Positions 6,693-14,731 of a stretch of DNA of 25,885 bases are shown one piece after another; positions within the stretch are counted from its first letter, which is position 1; every line of letters begins with the position of its first letter. This DNA comes from Psychrobacter sp. UBA5136 (GTDB lineage Bacteria; Pseudomonadota; Gammaproteobacteria; Pseudomonadales; Moraxellaceae). The DNA is taken from NCBI RefSeq assembly GCF_002414005.1, contig NZ_DHYG01000027.1:1-25885 (forward strand). Reading direction: 5' to 3'. The notes beneath the pieces are model-generated. The model was given only the letters and a program-made list of their open reading frames with translations, did no database searches and was not told the DNA's origin. The position numbers and the translations under genes are program-made.

Positions 6693-7941
6693 TTTGACGC
6701 TGAAAAAAGAAAACCAAGACCAGTCCTACTAGTAAGCCAAGAGCAGCTACCATTAATCCGGCATTAAAATTGTCATGCTTTCCTGCCAGCGCCACCGTCA
6801 CCAGCGGCCCCATAAACTGCCCTATTGCATAGGCTAAAGTCGCAAGCCCAATCAATAAGTTAGAGTAAGCGGGATTGATATTTTTAATCAAATTAAGCGT
6901 CATTGACACCATACCGACGAAAGTTAAGCCTAAAATCGCGGCATTACCGTACAAGCCTATAGCCCCGTCAAACCATATTGGTAAACCCATGCCGAACGCT
7001 TGCAATACCGTTAAACCCATCAAGGTTTTGCTCTCGCCAATACGCTTAGCAAGCGCGCCCCAAATAGGGTTTGATAGCATGGCAAAAACGCCAACGACAA
7101 GCCAAATCAGTAGTCCTGCATAGGTTTGCGTTGTGAGACGCTGCGCTGCCATTACTGGCAAAAATGTCGCCGACGTAATGTAGCCAAACCCTGCCAGCAC
7201 ATAGCTTGCCGACAGTAGTATGATCGCCTTAGTATGACCAGTAGCTGCTTCATATAAAGAGCGTTTAAAATTAAGATAAATTTGCTTTACAGACAGGCGC
7301 TGATTGCTGTGATTTAATTCAGCAGCTTGGGAGTTAAATGAATTTAAGCTTTTTGGTCTGATGGCATAAAGCAGCCATAATAACGGCAAACTGATCATCC
7401 CTGCTACCAGCCAAATGATATCGAAATGATAGCCAAGCGTTAATAACCACCACGTGAGTATGGCAGAAGCACTAATACCGACGCCAATACCAGCGTAATG
7501 CAATGCTGAGAGTACCGAGCGGCGCTCAATGCTAAAGCTTTGAATGACCAGCGATGAGCTTAAAATCATCGCTACCCCGCTTGCAATACCTGCTAGCAGC
7601 CGAATGACATACCAAGCATTTAGTGACAAATTTGGCAGCACCAGTAGCATGGTGGTGATAACACTTATTATCGTCCAAGATATAAGCATTTGCCATGTCA
7701 GGCGCTGAGGCACAAACATCGCAATCAGCGCACCAATAAAATAACCACTATAATTGACCGAGGCCAGCCAACCTGCAATGACCGTCGTTAAGGATAATTG
7801 CGTCATGATATCAGGTAAGGTTGCGGTAAATAAAAACCGCCCAAACCCCATAACCACCGCCAAACAATACAAGCCTATGCAAGCAATTGCCGTTTGATTG
7901 GTAATAATAGTAGCAGCACGGCTTTTAAAAGCAGTCATCAT
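6673..7941 (-). CDS. YbfB/YjiJ-type MFS transporter
   Basis: An inner-membrane carrier of about 422 residues with roughly 12 hydrophobic helices. The start (CLAVVMGFGRFLFTATLPDI) and the ASVNYSGYFIGAL segment are characteristic of the YbfB/YjiJ group of the major facilitator superfamily; the substrate is unknown. I prefer the ATG pair at 7941/7938 (MMTAFKSR) to the longer GTG start at 7971, because the AAAGGA before the GTG lies only two bases from it, too close to be useful; no strong ribosome binding site serves the ATG either. The 3' end overlaps the Lrp-type gene tail to tail by 20 bases. Confidence 0.87.
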   Translation of the reverse strand: MMTAFKSRAATIITNQTAIACIGLYCLAVVMGFGRFLFTATLPDIMTQLSLTTVIAGWLASVNYSGYFIGALIAMFVPQRLTWQMLISWTIISVITTMLLVLPNLSLNAWYVIRLLAGIASGVAMILSSSLVIQSFSIERRSVLSALHYAGIGVGISASAILTWWLLTLGYHFDIIWLVAGMISLPLLWLLYAIRPKSLNSFNSQAAELNHSNQRLSVKQIYLNFKRSLYEAATGHTKAIILLSASYVLAGFGYITSATFLPVMAAQRLTTQTYAGLLIWLVVGVFAMLSNPIWGALAKRIGESKTLMGLTVLQAFGMGLPIWFDGAIGLYGNAAILGLTFVGMVSMTLNLIKNINPAYSNLLIGLATLAYAIGQFMGPLVTVALAGKHDNFNAGLMVAALGLLVGLVLVFFFQRQTKPRYG

Positions 7942-8057
7942 GACAGAGCCATTTTGTGGCAATAAGCACACAATCCTTTGTGTTAAAAGCAGTCAAAAGT
8001 AGTGATACATAACCAATTGAAAATAGAATAAAAGAGTTATAAAGATAATGCTTACTA

Positions 8058-9413
8058 TTAAGAGATATTTCGGATTGGAGGACTTACCTGCTGAGCTACT
8101 TCTGTTTGTCCTAGCATTTGTACCCGTTGATCGCTAAACATATCCATATCGGGAGCAAGCGTGCGCATAAAGCGATCAAAATAAAGCATCTGTTTGGTCA
8201 ATAAAGCAAAATCACGGGGGAAATGAATGCCATGACGCTTACCGACCTCGACAATCTCTAACATCATTTTATTAAGCTCGTCAGCTTGTTCTTTACTATT
8301 AAAAGGCACGCCACTGGTAAAGGCTTTGTCTTCTGCCATGATGGTTTGCATCATACGCTGCAAATCATTGCCCAATGCCACGACGTCAACTTGGTTGCCG
8401 CCATGGGTCATCTCCATATCGACCATATGACGTGCCATCGCTTGATAGTCACTGTCTTGCATTGCCTGCATCATTCCCATACAAGCGCGCCAGCTTTCAG
8501 CTTTGAGCCTACCCACGATTCCGAAATCTAAAAAGCCAATGCGTCCATCGGTCAGCAGCATCAAATTACCGGCGTGCAAATCCGCATGGAAGCTATTGCA
8601 CAGCATCAAACTTGCAAACCAGGTGTTTAAGGTATCTGCCATCACTTGCGCTGGGTCAGTACAATACCGACGCATGGCCAACTCATCTATCATAGAGACG
8701 CCGTATAGGCGGCTCATGGTCAGCACACGCTTGGTGGTCAGCGTCTCATAAACGGTTGGCGCAACGACGCGTGTATTTCCTGATATTGCTAAAAACTGCT
8801 GAAAATCGCGGATATTTTGCGCCTCAGCAATAAAGTCGGTTTCGGCTAGCATGCGCAAACGAATCTCATCGATAATTGGGGCAATACTGGCAAAGCGCAT
8901 CGAAGGCATTAACAGCTCAACCAACTTGGTCACACCATGTAAGACGCCCAAATCCGTTTGCATGATGGTTTCAACGCCCGGTTTTTGCACCTTTAGCACC
9001 ACCTCGTCACCATTATGCAAACGTGCTGCATGCACTTGAGCAATAGAAGCGGAAGCAAGCGGTTTTAGGTCGATATAAGCAAATTTATCCTCAAGCGTCA
9101 GGCCATCAGCGGTCAGCTCTTCTTTTAAAACTTGCTCAATATAAGCATAAGATAGCGGCGTCGTTTGATCCAAACAGCTCTGAAATACCTCTACATATTC
9201 GCGCGGGAATAGTGACGGCGTACTGGCGATAAACTGGCCGATTTTGATGTAAGTCGTACCCAATTGTTCAAAGGTTTCTTTTAGCAGCATCGCATCAGGC
9301 TTTTCACCTTTAGCAATTCTAAGTGCTGAGAGACCAGCAACGCTTGCCGTTTGGCGCACACGATTAACAACATTAAAGGTGTGCTTTAATAAATGCGGAC
9401 GATGAATTTTCAT
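8058..9413 (-). CDS. ABC1/UbiB-family atypical kinase
   Basis: A 451-residue member of the ABC1 (UbiB/ADCK) atypical kinase family. From the ATG at 9413 it shows the family-specific KIGQ motif (57-60), the alanine-rich loop ASIAQ (122-126), the ATP-site lysine in VLKVQKPG (141), the catalytic DLHAGN (278-283) and DFG (296-298). UbiB supports ubiquinone synthesis, but this protein is shorter than E. coli UbiB (546 residues) and lacks its C-terminal membrane helices, ending in a polar tail. It is also not beside ubiE or ubiJ. It may be a soluble paralogue with a different lipid-related role. No clear ribosome binding site; a TTG three codons upstream is an alternative start. Confidence 0.9.
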   Translation of the reverse strand: MKIHRPHLLKHTFNVVNRVRQTASVAGLSALRIAKGEKPDAMLLKETFEQLGTTYIKIGQFIASTPSLFPREYVEVFQSCLDQTTPLSYAYIEQVLKEELTADGLTLEDKFAYIDLKPLASASIAQVHAARLHNGDEVVLKVQKPGVETIMQTDLGVLHGVTKLVELLMPSMRFASIAPIIDEIRLRMLAETDFIAEAQNIRDFQQFLAISGNTRVVAPTVYETLTTKRVLTMSRLYGVSMIDELAMRRYCTDPAQVMADTLNTWFASLMLCNSFHADLHAGNLMLLTDGRIGFLDFGIVGRLKAESWRACMGMMQAMQDSDYQAMARHMVDMEMTHGGNQVDVVALGNDLQRMMQTIMAEDKAFTSGVPFNSKEQADELNKMMLEIVEVGKRHGIHFPRDFALLTKQMLYFDRFMRTLAPDMDMFSDQRVQMLGQTEVAQQVSPPIRNIS

Positions 9414-9483
9414 AAAAAACAACTATGACAATAAAAGAAGATGTGTGAGTAGTTAAAGAAAAAATGGATAAAGTAAATGTTTA

Positions 9484-10293
9484 TTAATCATGGATTGTAA
9501 AATGCTCGGCACAAACTGGACAATGCGCATCTTTGCGATAGCCCATCAGCCGCTGCTGCATCTGGCTACCATCCCATATTAATAGTTTATTTGTCAGTGG
9601 ATTTTTGGTTAAGCCTAAATATTGCAGCGCAGCATTGGCCTGCAAACTTCCCATAATCGCGGTTGTGCTGGCGAGCACCCCTGAATTGGCACACGTCCGT
9701 TCATCCGCCTCAGCATCAGGCATCACTGAGCCAAACACGCAATGGTAGCAGCCAGTATCCAAATGCGGTTCATATAGTGCCAACTGCCCTTGCATGGCTA
9801 TTGCTGAAGCAGATAACAAGGGAATTTGGTAGCGGACACTAATGCGATTGATAATATCACGGGTAGCAAAATTATCCGTACAATCTAAAAGCAAATCAGG
9901 CTTGCCAGAGGCCATATCAAGCAGCTCATAAGCATTGTCTTCGCTCAGCCGAGCCACGGTACCACGAGCATTAATCAGAGGATTGATTTTATTTAGCATC
10001 TCAGCCGCGGTAAGGGCTTTAGGTTTGCCCATATCTTCAGGTAAAAACAGCGTTTGCCGCTGCAAATTACTAGCTTCAATCACATCATCATCAATCAGTT
10101 GTACTTGCCCAAGTCCTGCCCGTACTAGCGTCTCAGACGCAGGACAGCCAAGACCGCCTGCGCCAATCATGACCACACGCGAGGCTTTTAGGCGTAATTG
10201 AGCATCGATATCCCAACCATCAAGCAGAATTTGCCGCGCATAACGCAGCAGCTCTGCATCCAATAGCTGCCCTGTTTCTTTTGAGTGCGCCAT
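9484..10293 (-). CDS. MoeB/ThiF/HesA-family adenylyltransferase (E1-like)
   Basis: This 269-residue enzyme should adenylate the C-terminal Gly-Gly of a sulfur-carrier protein such as MoaD or ThiS. It shows the nucleotide loop GAGGLG (44-49), NLQRQ (76-80), CTDN (138-141), the conserved cysteine in ERTCANSG (201), and zinc ligands CYHC (182, 185) and CPVC (258, 261). There is no rhodanese domain. Length fits MoeB (about 250 residues); MoeB and ThiF cannot be separated on sequence, and no moa or thi genes lie nearby. The start is ambiguous: ATG (10293) and an in-frame TTG (10305) each have a GGTGAT sequence in front, created by a 13-bp tandem duplication. It lies 70 bases downstream of prmC on the same strand and may be co-transcribed. 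Confidence 0.9.
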   Translation of the reverse strand: MAHSKETGQLLDAELLRYARQILLDGWDIDAQLRLKASRVVMIGAGGLGCPASETLVRAGLGQVQLIDDDVIEASNLQRQTLFLPEDMGKPKALTAAEMLNKINPLINARGTVARLSEDNAYELLDMASGKPDLLLDCTDNFATRDIINRISVRYQIPLLSASAIAMQGQLALYEPHLDTGCYHCVFGSVMPDAEADERTCANSGVLASTTAIMGSLQANAALQYLGLTKNPLTNKLLIWDGSQMQQRLMGYRKDAHCPVCAEHFTIHD

Positions 10294-10295
10294 AT

Positions 10296-10321
10296 TTATC
10301 ACCAAAACTTATCACCAAATT
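10296..10321. repeat. 13-bp tandem duplication in the moeB-like ribosome binding region
   Basis: TTATCACCAAAAC (10296-10308) is followed directly by TTATCACCAAATT (10309-10321), identical at 11 of 13 positions. On the minus strand each copy carries GGTGAT, so the Shine-Dalgarno sequence is doubled ahead of alternative TTG and ATG starts. Confidence 0.75.
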
Positions 10322-10336
10322 TATTCTTAAAACACT

Positions 10337-10366
10337 GCTTTTGAAAAACTAGCTTTTGAAAGTCTA
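10337..10366. repeat. 15-bp tandem duplication at the prmC stop codon
   Basis: GCTTTTGAAAAACTA (10337-10351) is followed by GCTTTTGAAAGTCTA (10352-10366), 13 of 15 identical. The second copy contains the prmC stop (TAG on the minus strand, 10366-10364); the first lies just after it. This suggests a small slippage duplication in the prmC-moeB gap. Confidence 0.7.
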
Positions 10367-11296
10367 CGATGACAGTTGACCCAAAGTCACCCTGTCATTA
10401 CCACCAAAATCTTTAAGCGTCTGTATGTGGGAAAATTTATTATCAGCAAATATCTGACGAACGGCTGCCCCTTGATCAAAGCCATGCTCAATCGCTAACA
10501 GTCCACTTGCCTTTAAGTACTGCGGCGCCTGCTCGACAATATGCTCTATATCAGCAAGTCCATGATTGGGTGCACTTAACGCGCTAATCGGCTCAGCGAT
10601 AAGGTGTGCTAAATGCTCATCCTCCTCATCAATGTAAGGCGGATTAGAGACAATGACATCGAACAACGGCTCGTTATGATGAGACAACGCATCAAACCAA
10701 CTGCTTTGGATAAACTCAATATCGGCAACGTCATTTACCGCCGCGTTGTGCTTAGCCACTTTTAACGCCTCTGCTGATACATCAACGGCAACGACCTGCC
10801 AGCTTTGTGTCTGGTCGTTCTGACCGCTTTGGCCGTTTAGATGGTTTTGTTTTAACTCATGCGCGAGACTAATCGCAATGCAGCCTGAGCCAGTGCCTAA
10901 ATCTAATAGACGCTTTGGTTTATGATCGTCATCGGCACTTTTTGGTTGAGCGTCTAACCACGTTAATACTTGCTCAATCAATATTTCAGTATCGGGTCTG
11001 GGTATCAAGGTATGCTCATTCACTGTAAAGTTCAGCGACCAAAATGCTTGCTGACCTGTTAAATAGGCCAACGGCGTACCTTGCTGCATCTTCTTAATAC
11101 CAGCATGAAATTGCGTAAGCTCGCTATCGGTCAATTGATAATTTTCATCCGTGATTAAAAATAAGCTTGGCTTATCAATGACACATAACAGCCAATCCGT
11201 GAACCAAAATGCGGGCAAATTGCTATTTTGACTCTCATTTAACCACTGCTGAAGCTGTTGTTTTATTTGCTTAATACTTTGTTCGTTATTAGACAT
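10364..11296 (-). CDS. prmC: Peptide chain release factor N5-glutamine methyltransferase
   Basis: PrmC (HemK) methylates the glutamine of the GGQ motif in release factors RF1 and RF2, improving termination. The 310-residue protein has an N-terminal helical domain (about 1-100), LIPRPDTE (97-104), the SAM-binding loop LDLGTGSGC (131-139) and the catalytic NPPY (218-221). It is slightly longer than E. coli PrmC (277 residues), partly from a polar Gly/Gln/Asn-rich loop around 148-165. prfA, its frequent neighbour, is not in the window. The ATG at 11296 has no strong ribosome binding site. The moeB-like gene follows on the same strand. Confidence 0.95.
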   Translation of the reverse strand: MSNNEQSIKQIKQQLQQWLNESQNSNLPAFWFTDWLLCVIDKPSLFLITDENYQLTDSELTQFHAGIKKMQQGTPLAYLTGQQAFWSLNFTVNEHTLIPRPDTEILIEQVLTWLDAQPKSADDDHKPKRLLDLGTGSGCIAISLAHELKQNHLNGQSGQNDQTQSWQVVAVDVSAEALKVAKHNAAVNDVADIEFIQSSWFDALSHHNEPLFDVIVSNPPYIDEEDEHLAHLIAEPISALSAPNHGLADIEHIVEQAPQYLKASGLLAIEHGFDQGAAVRQIFADNKFSHIQTLKDFGGNDRVTLGQLSS

Positions 11297-11359
11297 TATA
11301 ACTGCTCTTATTTACGGCACATTTATTCACCGTCGAACGATTCATTCATTGCCCAAAAC

Positions 11360-13198
11360 CTATTTACCGCCCTCGCCATCACTGTCGCCATAAATATTAT
11401 CATTATCGCCAATGACGATATGTTTATCGACAAAGTAAATCAGCGCCAGAATCGGGATACCAATGGCAAAGGTAAAAATAAAGAAGAATGGATAGCCCAT
11501 ACTATCAACGATAGAGCCTGAATAACCACCCAACACTTTAGGAATTAAGGTCATCAATGAAGAAAAAATAGCATACTGTACCGCGGTAAAACGTATAGAG
11601 GTCAACGCTGATAAAAAAGCGATAAAGACGGCGCTAGCAAGCCCTGCCGCTAAGTTATCAAATATCACTGCCGTATACATAATTGGCAAATTGCCCGGAT
11701 TATACGTTAAAACCACAAACAACAAGTTCGTTGCACAAGCCAGTATAGCGCCAATCATCATGGCGTGCATGATGCGAAAACGCTGGGCTAACAGGCCGCC
11801 CAAGAAACCGCCAGCAATGGCCATAATCACGCCAACCAGTTTTACCGCGTTGGCAATATCGGTTTTACTAAAACCCATGTCTTGATAAAAAACGTTTGAT
11901 ATCACGCCGGCTACAATGTCAGATATGCGATATAGACCAATCAATGCTAATAACAACAGCGCTTTTTTTCCGTAGCGCCTAAAGAAATCTAAGATCGGCT
12001 CAATCCACGTTGCCATCGCGATTTCTTTTTTGACTAAACCGACTTTTACCAATGCATAACCTGCTGCCAGTGCGGCGGCTAAGCTTGTCAGCAGATGCAA
12101 TGTCTCGCTGATAAAGCTGACAAATACGCCTTCAAACTCTGGCAGTACCTGACCTATCACGACATAGGCTGCGATAAACGCCACAACGGCAAACACAAAC
12201 AGTAAAACCAACCTAACATAGTCTTCACGCGTCTCCGCTACCAAGGGCGCTTTATTAATGATTTTGGGTTGATTAATCATAAAATAAAGCAGTAGCAATG
12301 GCGCACAAGCAACCAGCGCTAAAAAGTAAAATTTAATACTCGGCATAGCCATCAGCGGTATCAACGCGACGGTGCTGTCAAACACCTTATTAATAAGGAT
12401 ATTGATAAGGTAGACGACGCCGAACAGTAACGCTGGTATCAATAGTAATGCTGAATAGATTAAAAAAACTTTGAGGTTATTTTTTTGTTTATTATTTTGC
12501 AAAATCTCAGCGGTTGGCTCATAACTGGCAAAGGTGGTCAATATCCCCAAAGTCATAACCGCTGCCATAATATAATAAGTATTACGCCACGCTTCATAGC
12601 TATAAAAAGCTTCCGTCGAACCAAAATAATCTGCCAAATAGAGCGCGCCAGCCCCAGCCACAATCATACCAACGCGGTAACCCGACACATAGATAGAGGA
12701 CAAAATAGACTGCATCGATGGCGGCGCAAGCTCAATACGATAAGCATCAATGACGATATCTTGCGTCGCAGAAGAAAAGCCTAACAAAACTGCCGCGCCT
12801 GCCATATAAACCAAGACATCTTCGCTAACAGGATTGACCGTCGCCATCAAAAAGATGGCCAATACAATGAGCAGCTGTGATACCACCATCCAACTACGGC
12901 GGCGGCCCAACCATTTGGTCAAAAAAGGTACCGGCAGCGCGTCGATTAATGGCGCCCATATAAATTTAAAGGAATACCCTAACGCCGCCCAACTGAACAT
13001 AGTGACAACGCCGCGGTCGATGCCCGCTTCTCTTAGCCATAATGATAGGCTTGAGAAAATAAGCAAGATGGGAATACCTGCTGAAAATCCCAAAAACAGC
13101 ATGATAATAACGCGCGAGTCAAGATAAGCCTTGGCAGCTTCTGCCCATGATTTTTTGGCAATCGGTTGTTCAGGCGTTACAGGTTGGATGGCAGACAT
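11360..13198 (-). CDS. ampG: AmpG-family muropeptide MFS permease
   Basis: AmpG imports anhydro-muropeptides from the periplasm for cell-wall recycling and, in species with AmpR/AmpC, links wall damage to beta-lactamase induction. This 612-residue polytopic protein shows LFLGFSAGIPILLIFSSL near the start, LGRRRSW (a cytoplasmic MFS loop) and SSATQDIVIDAYRIEL, a signature of AmpG. It is longer than E. coli AmpG (491 residues), with extra hydrophobic segments in the middle (about 240-400), as in the long pseudomonad forms. I chose the ATG at 13198, which has GGTGAG five bases upstream; a GTG two codons earlier is less likely. The gene starts 63 bases upstream of prmC's start. No ampC or ampR is in the window. 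Confidence 0.9.
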   Translation of the reverse strand: MSAIQPVTPEQPIAKKSWAEAAKAYLDSRVIIMLFLGFSAGIPILLIFSSLSLWLREAGIDRGVVTMFSWAALGYSFKFIWAPLIDALPVPFLTKWLGRRRSWMVVSQLLIVLAIFLMATVNPVSEDVLVYMAGAAVLLGFSSATQDIVIDAYRIELAPPSMQSILSSIYVSGYRVGMIVAGAGALYLADYFGSTEAFYSYEAWRNTYYIMAAVMTLGILTTFASYEPTAEILQNNKQKNNLKVFLIYSALLLIPALLFGVVYLINILINKVFDSTVALIPLMAMPSIKFYFLALVACAPLLLLYFMINQPKIINKAPLVAETREDYVRLVLLFVFAVVAFIAAYVVIGQVLPEFEGVFVSFISETLHLLTSLAAALAAGYALVKVGLVKKEIAMATWIEPILDFFRRYGKKALLLLALIGLYRISDIVAGVISNVFYQDMGFSKTDIANAVKLVGVIMAIAGGFLGGLLAQRFRIMHAMMIGAILACATNLLFVVLTYNPGNLPIMYTAVIFDNLAAGLASAVFIAFLSALTSIRFTAVQYAIFSSLMTLIPKVLGGYSGSIVDSMGYPFFFIFTFAIGIPILALIYFVDKHIVIGDNDNIYGDSDGEGGK

Positions 13199-13599
13199 AA
13201 TCACTCACCAAAAATTGAGACAAAAAAAGCAAAAGCCAGCGTTAGGACAAAATTGAATTATGGTACTTGAGAACGCTAACCTTGACTAGATGTTTTTGCA
13301 TTAACTTAGGGCCGCTAGCATTTGTCTGCACCATTTGTTTCAGCATAGTAACGGTGAGTATCGCAAGCTTTCACGTATGTTAAAAATTTGAGAATTCTGT
13401 CTTTGCGTGGATTATTTTTGCGCTCATCACACTTATTTCGATAAAACTAAATTTCTATATTCCTAATTAACATAAATTCATAGCTATTTATTATATACAA
13501 GAATAATAGCTTTAATTTATACTAGCTACTTATTGAATATTTGTAGGTTTTTATTTTTTATACAACAGCGTTTGTATATTTATACAATAGGGTTAAGTG
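13199..13599. other. Divergent intergenic region between ampG and the CysB-like gene
   Basis: About 400 bases without a convincing gene. It must hold the promoters of both divergent genes. The half next to the regulator gene is very AT-rich (13440-13590) and carries the repeated heptamer described separately. The ampG-proximal half shows only a poor minus-strand -10 candidate (CATAAT, 13262-13257). Confidence 0.6.
13494..13587. promoter_or_regulatory. TATACAA/TTGTATA heptamer cluster, candidate LysR operator
   Basis: TATACAA occurs at 13494-13500, 13559-13565 and 13581-13587, and its complement TTGTATA at 13572-13578. The second and inverted copies form a palindrome with a six-base centre, and the last copy ends 12 bases before the ATG of the CysB-like gene. 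Position and symmetry suit an autoregulatory site of a LysR-type protein. This is inference; CysB sites have no strict consensus. Confidence 0.45.
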
Positions 13600-14529
13600 A
13601 TGGCAATCGACGTAGTGGTCAATCAGCGGCATCTACAAATCCAGCTCAAACAGTTGGAAACAGTGTGGCACACGGTAATTAATGGCTATAATTTAAGTCA
13701 AGCGGCCACCGTGCTGCATACCAGCCAGTCCAGTCTATCCAAGCATATTGCAGCACTTGAAAATCAGCTGAGAACCGAAGTGTTTGTGCGCCAAGGCAAA
13801 CGCCTGACGGGGCTGACGCCCATGGGCACAGCGCTGATGCCGCATATTGAATCCATCTTTGCAGAAATTCGTACGATTGAAAATCTCAGTCTTGATTTTA
13901 ATAATCCCAATATTGGCACGCTGACGATTGCGACCACGCACACGCAAGCGCGTTATGTATTGCCAAAAGTGGTCAAAGAGTTTAAAGACCGTTTCCCCAA
14001 AGTCAATTTAATCCTGCAGCAAGCCGACCCTGAAACCATCGCCCAGATGGTCATTCGTGGACAAGCGGATATTGGCATTGCAACCGAATCCTTATTGCAC
14101 AACGACTATCTACGCTGCTACCGCTATTACGACTGGACGCATCGCGTTATTGTACCAAGCGATCACGAGCTGGCGGGCTTAGAATCCATCGATTTACCGA
14201 CGCTTGCAAGCTACCCAATCGTGACTTATCACGGCGGCTTTACGGGGCGCGGCGCTATTGATAAAACCTTTAGCGACGCAGGACTTGAGCCTGATATCGT
14301 ACTCGCAGCGCTTGATGCCGATGTAATTAGCACCTATGTGGGACTAGGTTTAGGCATTGGCATTATCGCTGAAATGGCATTTGAACCAAGCCATTATCAT
14401 AACTTAACCGCTATTCCTGTCGACCATTTTGGACGGTTTACCAGTTGGATGGCTGTACGCGATGATGCTGAGATTCGCCAATACGGTCGCGCCTTTATGG
14501 AGCTGTGTCAGAAACAATTTGACAACTAA
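13600..14529 (+). CDS. CysB-like LysR-type transcriptional regulator
   Basis: A 309-residue LysR-type regulator. The DNA-binding helix-turn-helix lies at about 31-54 (NLSQAATVLHTSQSSLSKHI), set about 13 residues further in than in E. coli CysB. The effector domain opens with TTHTQARYVLP (112-122), the hallmark of the CysB/Cbl subgroup, whose members sense O-acetylserine derivatives or sulfur esters. It probably controls sulfur assimilation genes, but no cys genes are present here, so the exact role (CysB, Cbl or another paralogue) is open. I chose ATG 13600 over the adjoining GTG 13597; AGGG lies about seven bases upstream. It is divergent from ampG and followed by its own terminator. Confidence 0.92.
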   Translation: MAIDVVVNQRHLQIQLKQLETVWHTVINGYNLSQAATVLHTSQSSLSKHIAALENQLRTEVFVRQGKRLTGLTPMGTALMPHIESIFAEIRTIENLSLDFNNPNIGTLTIATTHTQARYVLPKVVKEFKDRFPKVNLILQQADPETIAQMVIRGQADIGIATESLLHNDYLRCYRYYDWTHRVIVPSDHELAGLESIDLPTLASYPIVTYHGGFTGRGAIDKTFSDAGLEPDIVLAALDADVISTYVGLGLGIGIIAEMAFEPSHYHNLTAIPVDHFGRFTSWMAVRDDAEIRQYGRAFMELCQKQFDN

Positions 14530-14603
14530 ACAAAGCGGTTAAAGCGGCTGTCCTACCTTACGCCTCCTTTACCGAGCTTATGCATAAGTGATAAAATACA
14601 GTC

Positions 14604-14635
14604 TCAAACGTTATTTAACGTTTGATTTCTTTTTT
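14604..14635 (+). terminator. Intrinsic terminator after the CysB-like gene
   Basis: TCAAACGTT (14604-14612) and AACGTTTGA (14617-14625) form a perfect 9-bp stem with loop ATTT, followed by a T-rich run. It separates the regulator from the dehydrogenase gene, so the two are probably separate transcripts. Confidence 0.88.
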
Positions 14636-14731
14636 ATTTCTGCATGTATTGCTGGACGCCTAGACATTGATTTGTACTGGGTGTCGATCACTGCATGTCC
14701 ATTTGCCTCTATGTAACAGGTGATACCGCTC

